From contig NZ_CP031844.2 of the NCBI RefSeq assembly GCF_003606345.3, positions 1,657,001 through 1,721,000 of the forward strand: 64,000 bases of DNA. Reading direction: 5' to 3'. Both the position numbers and the translations under genes were made by a program. The stretch is from Bartonella krasnovii. GTDB taxonomy: Bacteria; Pseudomonadota; Alphaproteobacteria; Rhizobiales; Rhizobiaceae. This document shows, in pieces, positions 38,614-47,762 of this stretch. Each line of letters begins with the position of its first letter. Position 1 is the stretch's first letter. The notes below the pieces were generated by a model that was not told the DNA's origin, did no database searches, and was given only the letters and a program-made list of their open reading frames with translations.

Positions 38614-38901
38614 TTATCGAGAGATCTTTAGCGGTTTTGTTTCTTCTTTCAGCTTTTGCTTTATTTTTTCCAATTTGCGCTCTTTAACGCGACGAAGCCC
38701 CCAAAGGATTGGAAGAGGCGTGAGAAGACAAAACCAAATCAATACCGGTAAGAGAAAAATAAGAGACCCAATTCCCTTCCATCTTGTCCACTGCTCTGGC
38801 TCTACCAGAGCTTTTGCACCCGCAGGAACTTCTAAAGCCATCATGATAAGGCCCGTATAAAACATTGTATAAAACATTGTGTAAAAGGAGCGCCTGATCA
38901 T
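38614..38901 (-). CDS. Shortened module-A-like membrane protein (95 aa)
   Basis: Begins MIRRSFYTMFYTMFYTGLIM, with a duplicated 12-bp codon motif (FYTM x3), and retains an A-like second helix (FLLPVLIWFCLLTPLPILWG) and basic tail (LRRVKERKLEKIKQKLK). It lacks the usual A N terminus, so it is a truncated or diverged copy. Directly followed by the B-A gene. Confidence 0.55.
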   Translation of the reverse strand: MIRRSFYTMFYTMFYTGLIMMALEVPAGAKALVEPEQWTRWKGIGSLIFLLPVLIWFCLLTPLPILWGLRRVKERKLEKIKQKLKEETKPLKISR

Positions 38902-39079
38902 TTGATCTCTTTCCCCCCCTTACAGCCTGCCACTAAAGAGAGCATAAATTTTTTGCATGAAAAGAAAGACTCTCCCAATATTGCGTTTTTCTCCTGCATG
39001 ATCCCCTCTGTTTTTCTTATTCTTATACGCTATTTTAAGATTTGAGTTTTATGTAGTTTATCTAAATTCTTTATTTTTC

Positions 39080-40231
39080 TCAATAATTTTCTGTATCAAT
39101 CTTAAATTTTACATCCATATATTCTACTTCCCCATCCTTCATGTAAAGAATATGAGGACGCGCTTTTTTCCCATCAACCTCACAAATCGTGTCCTTTTCG
39201 TATACTGTATATCCCTGTTGCCTTAATTCTTCTCTTTTTTCCTCGAGCAAATTTTCGTAACCAGAGCGTCTTCTATTGCAAAAATTTGGATCTGTGATTT
39301 TAAAATAGTCATAACTCTCCACCTCCATAGAAAAACTCTTTGCCGTCTGTTGAAGCAGATCATAACTGGGCTGTTTTGTCTCTTCTACCGCCTTAGCAAT
39401 CGCTATCGCGCGTTCCAGATGCTCTTCTTGAATGCTTGTCTCAAAGCCCAGTCTCTCACCATTCATAAAGCTTTTGTGATAGGAGTCTAAAGTTTCAACA
39501 TCCCCTATCAAAGCGAGAGCCGCAAGATAACGCAGCGAATAAGATGAAAACTTAGGATCCACAACTTTGTGTTCCCACGGAAGAATGTGATATTGAGAAC
39601 GGAGCATGTTGCCAAGATCAACCTCGCCCATAGCCTTTTCGAAAGCTTTCTCAAGCGCATGGCGTAAACACCCCGCACTGACCTTTTCTTCAAAAATTTC
39701 CAATCCCTTCAGATCAAAACTCAATTCAAGAGTAATCAATCTTCCAGAATTATAAGGATCAATCGTTTGGCAAGCCGCCGCATGGATACCAGAAACCACC
39801 GCAATGGCACAATCAAATTGCAGATACCCCTTCTCAGCATTATAAAGAAACTGTACTTCACGATCTGGTAAAAAGAAGGTTGCCAAATGATCCCCTTTTC
39901 CTTCAATTTCTACCCTTCCCCCCAAACTCTTTAAAAGCGCCGTTGCACTTTCCATCGTGAGAATTTCCTCATCAATAAGAGAAAAATCTTTGAATTCTTT
40001 TTCCTCAAATGATGGCTTCATCATCGGTATTTCCCCACTCAGCGGCTCAAAAGCGACCGGTTGTTTAAGCACACGTCTTAATTCTTTCCTCACTTGGCAA
40101 TATAATCTCACCCGCTTAAAAGCAGAATAATACAATGCCCAAATAAACATCATGACCACAGCAGAAAGCAGTGTAAAAAGCGTCACGCCCACACCCCATG
40201 AAAATAGGACAACGATATCCATATCTCTCAT
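39080..40231 (-). CDS. Module B + large soluble domain (383 aa)
   Basis: N-terminal anchor (TLLSAVVMMFIWALYYSAFK), module-B tail (RVRLYCQVRKELRRVLKQ), then the same soluble domain as 29894-31048: DEEILTMESATALLKSLGGR, LATFFLPDREVQFLYNAEKG, ACQTIDPYNSGR, LEIFEEKVSAG, ALIGDVETLDSYHKSF, EEKREELRQQGYTVYEKD, YMDVKFKID. I chose ATG 40231 because GGGGAGAGC precedes it; a GTG at 40252 would overlap the A gene. The soluble fold is unknown. Conserved in two blocks, it is likely the effector or sensor part of the system. Confidence 0.75.
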   Translation of the reverse strand: MRDMDIVVLFSWGVGVTLFTLLSAVVMMFIWALYYSAFKRVRLYCQVRKELRRVLKQPVAFEPLSGEIPMMKPSFEEKEFKDFSLIDEEILTMESATALLKSLGGRVEIEGKGDHLATFFLPDREVQFLYNAEKGYLQFDCAIAVVSGIHAAACQTIDPYNSGRLITLELSFDLKGLEIFEEKVSAGCLRHALEKAFEKAMGEVDLGNMLRSQYHILPWEHKVVDPKFSSYSLRYLAALALIGDVETLDSYHKSFMNGERLGFETSIQEEHLERAIAIAKAVEETKQPSYDLLQQTAKSFSMEVESYDYFKITDPNFCNRRRSGYENLLEEKREELRQQGYTVYEKDTICEVDGKKARPHILYMKDGEVEYMDVKFKIDTENY

Positions 40232-40244
40232 TTTGCTCTCCCCT

Positions 40245-40607
40245 TCACGCACTCGTTTGCCGATATGTCGCCGCTATCCGCTTCCAAATTACCTGCTCTA
40301 ACTGAGCAATCTTTTTTTTCAACAAATGCGTAAAAATAACACGAACCACAAAAGCAACAGGGATCAATAAAAAAATTAAATCTAATATAAACAACATGAT
40401 ATAAAAGAGAATAGTCACGACACTGACTTCCCACTCTGTCAACTTCACCCCCAAAAACATTGGTAAGAAGAGAGCCGTTCTCAAAGCTGAAAGAGTGAGA
40501 GTCATGCAAAAGATGACTTTATAATTTTTGCGTGTCAAAAACGCTTCTTCCAACGAAAAAACCCGTGGGGTTCCATCCAATGCTGCATTTTTTTCATGGT
40601 GTCTCAT
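40245..40607 (-). CDS. Module A membrane protein (120 aa)
   Basis: FSLEEAFLTRKNYKVIFCMT entry, two hydrophobic regions, and FLLIPVAFVVRVIFTHLLKK, KKIAQLEQVIWKR exit. The C-terminal half is almost identical at the nucleotide level to 40816-41196, showing recent tandem duplication. It ends 13 bp before the start of the B + soluble gene. Confidence 0.75.
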   Translation of the reverse strand: MRHHEKNAALDGTPRVFSLEEAFLTRKNYKVIFCMTLTLSALRTALFLPMFLGVKLTEWEVSVVTILFYIMLFILDLIFLLIPVAFVVRVIFTHLLKKKIAQLEQVIWKRIAATYRQTSA

Positions 40608-40815
40608 TTTTACCCCTCATTTGTCTAAAAAGCTATTTTCATGAAACGAAGCTTTTGTCCTTACAATGAATTCAATTTACCACGATCAAGCACTTTGAGA
40701 TCAACCGCTCATTTTTTCCCCAAACATCACGCCCATAAAAGTGCTCCTAGAAGGCATGAAAAGAGAGAAAGACTTTTATATTCATTTTGCCCTCCTCTTC
40801 ACGCACTTAACTTTG

Positions 40816-41196
40816 TTAAGAAGGAATTTTCCTCCGCGGACCAATGACTTTCTCCAACTGAGCAATCTTTTTTTTCAACAAATGCGTAAAAATAACACGA
40901 ACCACAAAAGCAACAGGGATCAATAAAAAAAGAAGCACGGATAGAACAATCAATATTAATATGAAAATAAAGAGACTATAATTCCACCAATCTGTCAAAT
41001 CCCACTTAAATAACAGTATAAGTGCTACTTTAAAAGCCTCAAGAATAAAAGCAAAGCAAAAGATAATTTTATAATTTTTGCGTGTCAGCAACATTTCTTC
41101 TAAAGAAAAAGACCGCAATTCCTGATCTGATAGTTCCTGATCTGATCTTAAATTTTTTCCCCTATCTGATCTTAAATTCCCCCCATTATGTCTCAT
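40816..41196 (-). CDS. Module A membrane protein (126 aa)
   Basis: Near-duplicate of the next A gene (shared FSLEE.LLTRKNYKIIFC and PVAFVVRVIFTHLLKKK). The N-terminal region has a small internal duplication (NLRSDRGK / NLRSDQEL / SDQEL). The spacer between the two A genes is itself duplicated from the region upstream of this gene. Confidence 0.75.
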   Translation of the reverse strand: MRHNGGNLRSDRGKNLRSDQELSDQELRSFSLEEMLLTRKNYKIIFCFAFILEAFKVALILLFKWDLTDWWNYSLFIFILILIVLSVLLFLLIPVAFVVRVIFTHLLKKKIAQLEKVIGPRRKIPS

Positions 41197-41883
41197 TTTT
41201 TCTCCCTCATTTATCTAAAATTTTAAGCCATTTTCATGAAGCGAAACTTTGTTCCTGATCATGAATGCAATTCATTACCATGAATGGCTTTTAGATCAAT
41301 TACTGATCTTTATCTTATCTTTATATTTTCTCATCTTTTATGAAAACAATAGGAGGAAAGCATTTTTTCTTTTAGCTTCAAAGGCATATTTCCTCTGCGC
41401 ATCATATATCTTTCCGTTTGTCTTATTTCCTGGTTGTCTAAATACCTATTTTGTCTCCTCAGCCCCCTTTTTTTATAAAAGCCATCTCTCAGGCCATCTC
41501 TCTATTGCTGACCATCTCTCTATTGCAGAATTGTACACTTTCTCCTTCACGCTTGCACATTTTTTAGTCTCTGGCTCTAAAGTTCTAAGTGGTGTTTTTT
41601 CCAAGAGAGGCACCTTTTACAAGAAAAGCAAAACAGTTCAAGAAAATCAGCCGTGCGTTGCTTTGTCTTGAGAACAGCTTGGAGTCCACCAAGCGATCAG
41701 CAAAGCCTCCCCTTAAACCATCACCAAAGCGTGGTGGAAATGGATTTTATGCTTGTCTTAAAGCCTCCTATTAAAAGCTCATAAAAGCTTTTATGCTCAA
41801 AGGCTCTTCACCACTGCCCCTTAAAGCGCGAAAGCCCCAAGATACTAGCAAAAGAGCAGAAAGCTTTATTTTCTTCTTTTTCT
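41197..41883. other. Spacer within the A/B cluster, no gene
   Basis: Homologous to 40608-40815 at its right part in cluster sense (ATTTTCATGAARCGAA...). A 140-codon + strand frame here is antisense to the block and has no support. Confidence 0.5.
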
Positions 41884-42228
41884 TCACTTTTCCCCCTCAT
41901 TTTCATGAGAGAGTTCATGATAGAGGATCATCGGTGTTTTTTTCTGCTCAACCTCTTCTTCCAATTGCCCGATCATTTTCTTCAATTGATAGGTTACAAT
42001 AAAAAGCATTATAAAAACAATGGGTAAGAATAAAAAAGCCCCGGCAAGTACCCATGCCAATGGCTCTAAGACAGTCATAGAAAAAAAGTCCTTCCTTCTC
42101 CATAGCTTCACGATAATCATTATAATTGTCGGAAGTGTTACCATGACGGTCGAAAGAGTGAATATTTTTTTATAGTCGGCCCCAACAAGCGAAAGCTTTT
42201 TTTGATCAAACAGGCTGCTGTTTTTCAT
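41884..42228 (-). CDS. Module A membrane protein (114 aa)
   Basis: From ATG 42228 (MKNSSLFDQKKLSLVGADYK): two hydrophobic regions (VMVTLPTIIMIIVKLW; WVLAGAFLFLPIVFIMLFIV), then TYQLKKMIGQLEEEVEQKK. It starts four bases after the stop of the stand-alone B gene; an upstream in-frame start at 42282 would overlap that gene. Confidence 0.7.
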   Translation of the reverse strand: MKNSSLFDQKKLSLVGADYKKIFTLSTVMVTLPTIIMIIVKLWRRKDFFSMTVLEPLAWVLAGAFLFLPIVFIMLFIVTYQLKKMIGQLEEEVEQKKTPMILYHELSHENEGEK

Positions 42229-42232
42229 TTTT

Positions 42233-42430
42233 TCACTTTTGAGCGATCTGTTGTAAAGCGCTATCACGTTCATTGAGCACACATTTTAATTCTTTTTTCA
42301 CACGACAATAGAGCCGCGCACGCTTGATAAGCAGATAATAAATGACCACAATGGGCCCCCATATTAAAGCATTGAAGAGCGTAAATAACAGAATAGAACA
42401 GGCTGCTAATGTTATAAAACTACTGGTCAT
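42233..42430 (-). CDS. Stand-alone module B membrane protein (65 aa)
   Basis: Hydrophobic N-terminal half (FITLAACSILLFTLFNALIW, IVVIYYLLIK), then the B signature RARLYCRVKKELKCVLNERD. ATG overlaps the stop of the preceding B-A gene by 4 bp (ATGA). With the following A gene it forms an unfused B/A pair equivalent to the fused B-A proteins. Confidence 0.72.
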   Translation of the reverse strand: MTSSFITLAACSILLFTLFNALIWGPIVVIYYLLIKRARLYCRVKKELKCVLNERDSALQQIAQK

Positions 42431-43011
42431 TTTGTTTCCCCTTGCTCTTTTTCACTTTGCGCATTCTGCACACGAATTGCCTGATCGCGCTGTTCTATGG
42501 CTTCGTCCAGTTTTAGAAGCGTTTCTCTTAATTTTCTGGTTAATTTTATACCCATGACCCCAATGATCGGAAAAACGAGAAAAATTCCCACCCATGTAAG
42601 GTTATAAATAATGCTCGTTGTTGAAAGCGGCATTATAAAGCTAACCATCCTATCCTTCCACCATACCAATTTTGCGATAGAAAAAGCAATTTGTAGAAGA
42701 GAAATAAGAATAAGAATAGAAAAGATTATTTTACATTCTTTTGCATAAAGAGGCAGAGATTCTTTGAAATTAAGCAAACGCATTTTTTCCTCAAGGGTCT
42801 TATGCGTGAGATTTTGTCTTTTCATTTCTTCCCAGTCATTACACAAGCGTTGTATGGCTTGCTTTTGTTGCGTCGTATTCTTTTTCAACTCTCGAGCAAG
42901 TTTAAAGGACACCCTCATGTGCTTGATCAACAGGTAAGGAAGCCTGATAATGACCATAAACATTAAAATGACAATAATGAGGAGCCCTAAAAGAGCCAAA
43001 TATTTTATCAT
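42427..43011 (-). CDS. B-A fused membrane protein (194 aa)
   Basis: Module B (LLGLLIIVILMFMVIIRLPY, LLIKHMRVSFKLARELKKN), a charged linker (QKQAIQRLCNDWEEMKRQN), and module A (FKESLPLYAKECKIIFSILI, FLVFPIIGVMGIKLTRKL, LKLDEAIEQRDQAIR). The C terminus is predicted coiled. It is coupled to the next gene by ATGA overlap. Confidence 0.72.
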   Translation of the reverse strand: MIKYLALLGLLIIVILMFMVIIRLPYLLIKHMRVSFKLARELKKNTTQQKQAIQRLCNDWEEMKRQNLTHKTLEEKMRLLNFKESLPLYAKECKIIFSILILISLLQIAFSIAKLVWWKDRMVSFIMPLSTTSIIYNLTWVGIFLVFPIIGVMGIKLTRKLRETLLKLDEAIEQRDQAIRVQNAQSEKEQGETK

Positions 43012-43019
43012 AACGTTCC

Positions 43020-43070
43020 CCTTTTTTCTCTATCGCCTTTTTCTCTATCGCCTTTTTCTCTATCGCCTTG
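43020..43070. repeat. 17-bp tandem repeat in a gene junction
   Basis: CGCCTTTTTCTCTATCG-type unit, three copies, between two B-A genes. Confidence 0.85.
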
Positions 43071-43099
43071 AGATAAAATTCATCATTTTCATTCTCTGC

Positions 43100-43669
43100 T
43101 CAAGCAAATGTTTCTAATTTTTTGACTGTTTTTTTCACGCCATAATGAAGGAGACCATGGAGAATTAAAATGACAGGTAAAGTGAAAGCACTACATACCA
43201 AAATAAACAAAAACGGTAGCGCAACAATAAAAAACAAAGCCAACGCACCAGTATGGGGAACAGTCGTATATTTTGTAAGAAGAGATAAAAAAATCGTAGC
43301 ACATGCGAAAAGCACAACCACAATAAAAGCTATACAAGAGATGACTTTATAATCTTTTCTTGAAAGTTCCAAAGATTCTTCAAAAGAAAGAGCGCTAAAC
43401 TGTGTTGCAAGGGCTGTCTGTCCCCTGCCCTCTGCCTGATAATGCCTCAAATTCTGCGCTGGACTCTTGTTTAATTTCCGTCGCATCTTAACTAATACGA
43501 TTGTCCGTTTTATCAAAGAATAATAAAGTGCCAAGATAGTCTTCACGGTAGAAAAGAGTACCATGATCCATGCAGAATAAATAAAGATAGTCGTCACTAA
43601 GGAGATCAATAAGAAAGTTATTAAAAAAGCAGTCAATTTTCCTCCTAGAATCATTAAAAAAGCAGTCAT
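43100..43669 (-). CDS. B-A fused membrane protein (189 aa)
   Basis: Module B (long hydrophobic N terminus; YYSLIKRTIVLVKMRRKLNK), linker, module A (FEESLELSRKDYKVISCIAF ... VCSAFTLPVILILHGLLHYG, VKKTVKKLETF). The start overlaps the stop of the preceding A gene by 4 bp. A short GGAAAATTGACTGCTTT segment is repeated in the first codons (GGKLTAFLI twice). Confidence 0.72.
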   Translation of the reverse strand: MTAFLMILGGKLTAFLITFLLISLVTTIFIYSAWIMVLFSTVKTILALYYSLIKRTIVLVKMRRKLNKSPAQNLRHYQAEGRGQTALATQFSALSFEESLELSRKDYKVISCIAFIVVVLFACATIFLSLLTKYTTVPHTGALALFFIVALPFLFILVCSAFTLPVILILHGLLHYGVKKTVKKLETFA

Positions 43670-44184
43670 TTCCCCTCCCTATTGCATTCTGTTGAGAGAA
43701 TGGCGTCTGGCTGTTGCTGTTTTGGCAATGTTTCCCACAGCTGCATCATTTCCTTCACGTCCCGTTTAAAGATGGCGAGGAAAATAGAAAAGAGTGGAAA
43801 GCATACCAAAAGAACGCCCAAAATGATCTGCGGTACAAAACATAGAAAAGCCCAAACACTATTCCATCCTACATGACGAAGAAATTCGATCGCAGGATTG
43901 TTTTGAAAAGGCTGTAGAAGACTTTCTTGAATCATTTCTTGAAAATCTTGGTACTTCATTGCTTGCAGCTGTTCTTTAGAAATTTGAAAAAATTCCCAAG
44001 GCTTCATAAAGAGAGAAATGGCAAAAAGCACCAACAAGAGGATAGCCAAGCAACAAATGATGACATAATCCTTTGTGGAGAGAACCATGCCTTTTTTAAA
44101 AGCGGCCGATTGTTCTAACATGGACTGTGAGATAAAAGCTGTCCCCTCACGGGCAGGTTTCTGTTGTGATTGATCTTTTTTCAT
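43666..44184 (-). CDS. Module A membrane protein with long loop (172 aa)
   Basis: First gene of the first leftward block. Polar N terminus, FKKGMVLSTKDYVIICCLAI (A entry), hydrophobic helix, a ~50-residue loop unique to this copy (ISKEQLQAMKYQDFQEMIQE ...), then VLLVCFPLFSIFLAIFKRDV, KEMMQLWETLPKQQQ. It is the most diverged A module. Confidence 0.65.
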   Translation of the reverse strand: MKKDQSQQKPAREGTAFISQSMLEQSAAFKKGMVLSTKDYVIICCLAILLLVLFAISLFMKPWEFFQISKEQLQAMKYQDFQEMIQESLLQPFQNNPAIEFLRHVGWNSVWAFLCFVPQIILGVLLVCFPLFSIFLAIFKRDVKEMMQLWETLPKQQQPDAILSTECNREGK

Positions 44185-45508
44185 ACGAAGAATCCCCCAC
44201 GTCTAAAATACCCACGCTTCAATATTTGATAACACAAGAAACAGCGTGGCGAAGTCGTCTAGCACTCTTCTCATCATGACGCAAGCACGAATAGTTTCTT
44301 TTCAGTCTTTTTTTAATTCCTTTTTAAAATTCCTTGAATACGGGACAACAATACACTTTCTCTCAATGCTTATAAGCCCAAATGCCCTTTCCCCCTCTTG
44401 ATCGATCACACAACCTCAGGAGAGCCTTCTCCTAAAGGACACTGTTTCTAGAACACCCCACTTAAGAACACCCCATTGGCAAAAAAACAACCGATGACCT
44501 AACAACATCCTTAAAGTTTTTCCATTCTCATTTCAAAGTTTCTTAAATGAAAAAGCTCCTCTTTTAACATTAACAAGAAAGGTTTCGTTTCTCACAAGCC
44601 CCCAGCTTTATACCCCAAGTTTCATAAACGCCCCTTTTCTCTTAAATATCGCTTTTCTCTAATGATCTTCAGTTTCTTTGGATAGGGCATCACACTCTTT
44701 AAACGACAGATCCCCTTCTCATACCAGCTTTAAAGGAGCAAAAGAAAACTTATAACCTCTATAAAGGAAACAAAAAGAACATCACCAAATCCAATCGCTT
44801 GATCCTTGAGCATTTATTTTAAACCGATAAACGATTATTTTATTTGAAAATAGAGGACATCTTATGTTATAATGATAAGTATGAATAAGTCCGTTTTACA
44901 AGCGTTCTCTTTCCTTATTACCCTCCGGTAATATCCTTTATAGAGGAATGCTTTTATAAGAGGACTCTATGAAAGAATAAGGGCTCAAACAGCGTGAAGA
45001 GGATCAGACATTTTGGTCCAGCGCTCAAGAAAAAACCTATCAGCCCCAAAGAATCCCCCAATCATTTTATGAGAAGAAATAAAGCCTTATGAGATAAGGA
45101 CTGTATGAGAAAAATTAAGGGAGAAAGCCTCGTGGAACTTTATTTTTTTCATTCACATATGACAAACGCATATGAGAAAAATTTTTTACTTTTTTCTCGA
45201 GCGGTTGAGAAATCTGTAGAAAGCAAATCATCTGCGATCAATGCTAAAAAGATAAGGATAAGCATGATGGGGATAGAATAAAAATGATAGGAAATATCTT
45301 AAAGATGATTTTTTGTACCCCACCACGTTACTTTTACACTTAAAGACTTCGTTCTTTTTTGGCTTTGCAACAGCTCATATCCCCCGGTATTTTCTCTCCC
45401 TCGTATTTTTGCTCTTTTGTATTTTCTCCCTCAATATTTTTTCAAGTGCTTTTTACAAATCCTGTCCCCCGCAATAGACAGTTTCTTTTTCATTCAAATG
45501 GTAAATTC
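44185..45508. other. Gene-free 1.3 kb, block promoter region
   Basis: Contains the likely promoter of the leftward A/B block at its left end and a rightward-looking TATAAT near 44867. Several short peptides could be read but none has a credible start or family. The ORF extension of the next gene (from 45359) has no ribosome site. Confidence 0.4.
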
Positions 45509-46090
45509 ATGAAAATAGGTAAAAAACGCGGTAGACCGAAAATAACAGGCAAGCTCAGAGAGCCCAATGGCCGTATTTCACGTGCCAAAGGCCTTCGAAA
45601 ATCACCCTCTCAATCAGCATCTCAATCAGCCATTGAAATGCGTGCAAAACGCTTTGGTTTAAGCTTACAAGAAGCAAAAAATCCACTTGTAGGGTCCTAT
45701 ATTGGGCGTCTTTGTTTGCTTGGCTATAAAGGGGATTCATCAGGCATCAGTCAAGAGCAATATGACACGGCGCAACAATACTTACAAACCAGAAACGACT
45801 ATTTATGTGCCAAAGGTTTACCAAACGGCTATTATGACGGCTTTAAGCATAGCGCCTCTGATGAGAAAGCAAAAAATCAATGGGTTGAAAAAGCAACGCA
45901 ACGCTATGAAGCGATGCAAGAAGCGATTAAAGAAGCACAAAATCTGCATCGTCAACACAATTTTCATGCGGCATTACAATATCTTGTAAGTGAAGATCAG
46001 CCCCTACCAACGCTTGTTGACTCACTACGCCTTATTCTTGATGCCCTTTATAAACATTTTGACTGTTCCAGCCAAAAGAGCATTCGCTAA
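45509..46090 (+). CDS. Phage-island basic protein, unknown (193 aa)
   Basis: From ATG 45509: MKIGKKRGRPKITGKLREPN followed by GRISRAKGLRKS, a basic AT-hook-like (KRGRPK) and REPNGR[IL]SRA pattern I associate with alphaproteobacterial phage proteins. The central part has RLCLLGYKGDSSGISQEQYD, then AQQYLQTRNDYLCAKGLP, and a C-terminal helical domain (LVDSLRLILDALYKHF). It resembles the DUF6456-like protein at 23689 in length and in the 'I.. .QYDTA/YKAA' and C-terminal LRxxLDxL features, so both may be related phage regulators. It stands alone between the A/B block and the YopJ genes. Confidence 0.6.
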   Translation: MKIGKKRGRPKITGKLREPNGRISRAKGLRKSPSQSASQSAIEMRAKRFGLSLQEAKNPLVGSYIGRLCLLGYKGDSSGISQEQYDTAQQYLQTRNDYLCAKGLPNGYYDGFKHSASDEKAKNQWVEKATQRYEAMQEAIKEAQNLHRQHNFHAALQYLVSEDQPLPTLVDSLRLILDALYKHFDCSSQKSIR

Positions 46091-46224
46091 GAAACACCCT
46101 TCGTTTTCCCCCTCACAAAGGTTAAACATCTAAAGCCCTACACCCGTTAAAAAAAATAAACCTCAATTGCACGTGAAAACAACAAGGCTTTCCCTTGTTA
46201 ATAGGAGTTGTAAGCTTAAAGCAC

Positions 46225-46320
46225 AACAAACCAGCCAGAGCCCCCACGGCTTTAAAAAAAACACATCACAATCGATCTTTAAGAAACATACCCCCTCAAA
46301 GGAGAGTGTTTTACGAGCAT
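46225..46320. repeat. 90-bp direct repeat, copy 1 (copy 2 at 47228-47320)
   Basis: Both contain AACCAGC, GAGCCCCCAC, CACAATMGATCTTTAAGAAA and CTCAAAGGA.AGT.TTTTACGAGCAT. Confidence 0.75.
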
Positions 46321-46636
46321 GAACAAACCCGTCCCTCTCTTCAAAAAAAACCTCTGTTGTAAAAAGCCGCTCCCCTCATACACCTTTCCCTTCCTTTCTC
46401 AAAAGAATGTTCTTTGCCCCATCAAAAAATCATATCAAAAAACTTTCCCATATAAGGCAATATATTTTCCCAATATAACCCCAGATACATCCTATAAATG
46501 CGCTTTTTTCGTATCGCTTTATTTCCAGGATAAAAAAGGAAAAATCATTGTTTTTCTGTTGACAGAAGATGAAAAATCGTATTTAATGACAGGTGCGGTA
46601 AAGGGGGTATTGCATCTAGATTTCATCACTAAATGA
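46319..46636 (+). CDS. Possible small protein, unknown
   Basis: A 105-residue frame: the first ~45 residues are Pro/Lys-rich and unlikely to be genuine, while the second half (FVSLYFQDKKGKIIVFLLTE, LMTGAVKGVLHLDF) looks protein-like. It starts right after a 90-bp repeat that also occurs at 47228-47320, so the 5' part may be repeat sequence and the frame a remnant. Confidence 0.3.
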   Translation: MNKPVPLFKKNLCCKKPLPSYTFPFLSQKNVLCPIKKSYQKTFPYKAIYFPNITPDTSYKCAFFVSLYFQDKKGKIIVFLLTEDEKSYLMTGAVKGVLHLDFITK

Positions 46637-47762
46637 CCGTTAAATCCATTAAATGACCATAAAATTTTTGTGTTGTGAGAGGTTGTTAATAAAATCTGTT
46701 ATACAACAGTATGTTTTGCAACAATGTATAGGAGCAATACATAAAATAGAAACAATATCCTAGCGTTGTATAAAGTTTTACTGTTTAGGGGGGTAACTGT
46801 TTGAAGAGTAAAAAATTAACTGTTTGGAAATAGCTTTCATCTTTTTTTTACTTCTGTCTTTTTAAGTGCCTTTGTTTTATCGCACGCATAGCAGTCTTTT
46901 GAGATATTCAGAAGAAAACTGGCTCCACGCCCCTTCTCATAAAGCACCCACCCCCTTTAAAAAACTAAAACCACCAATACAAGGAATCTCAAAAACGCTG
47001 AGCAAGAACACAAACAGCAATAAGCTAAACACAGCGATCTGTGTTGATGCACAGTACATTTTGAGCCACCCCACACTGCAAAGCCCGACATCTCAAAGGA
47101 GTTGAAGTAAACCCACATTACTTTGTAAAGAAATGGCGCCTTTCAAGCCAAGGAACCCTTGAGAACCACAGAACGCGCTTACCCCTTCCAGCCGATTTGC
47201 GGGGCTTAAAGCTGCCTACGACCAACCAGCTTTAAAAGAGCCCCCACACCTTAAAAAACACGTCACAATAGATCTTTAAGAAACAGACACTCTCAAAGGA
47301 CAGTCTTTTACGAGCATAGCAATATAATTTGATCGCAGAGGATGAAAATGATCTTTTTTGCGGAAAAGAATCCACAGGGAATATTTGTTGAAAAAATAGG
47401 CATTGTTGGCAAATGGTTCTTTGGGATGATATCATTTTTTCACACGGGGAACTGTTAAAAAAGGCTGTCCTCTCTTCATGGAAATGAGCCCGGCAATAGA
47501 AAAAAACTTAAAATATAAAAATAGCATTGCAAACATATGCAAACCCCCTCCAATTTTTACAGACTTTACAGCTGTAAAAACACACAGATTTTTTTTAAAC
47601 AAAGAAAGCTTCTGGTTTTAAAAGTCTTCTTATAAAAAGATCACAAAAATGATTTTTTCTTTTAATCTTCAAGAGACAAGTGTTTTTTTTCCAAAACATC
47701 ATTTGGTCAGAATGTAAGAAAATAATATTGCTGATCAATTATCAAGAGATAAGATTAATCGT
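46637..47762. other. AT-rich gap before the YopJ genes
   Basis: No supported gene. It includes repeat copy 2 (47228-47320) and, at 47696-47735, a leader motif CATCATTTGGTCAGAATGTA that recurs before the second YopJ gene (48851-48886) and probably carries the promoter. Confidence 0.45.

Noticed and set aside
41249..41671. 140-codon + strand frame in the A/B cluster
   Set aside because: Lies in spacer DNA homologous to another spacer where the frame is not kept; no ribosome site.
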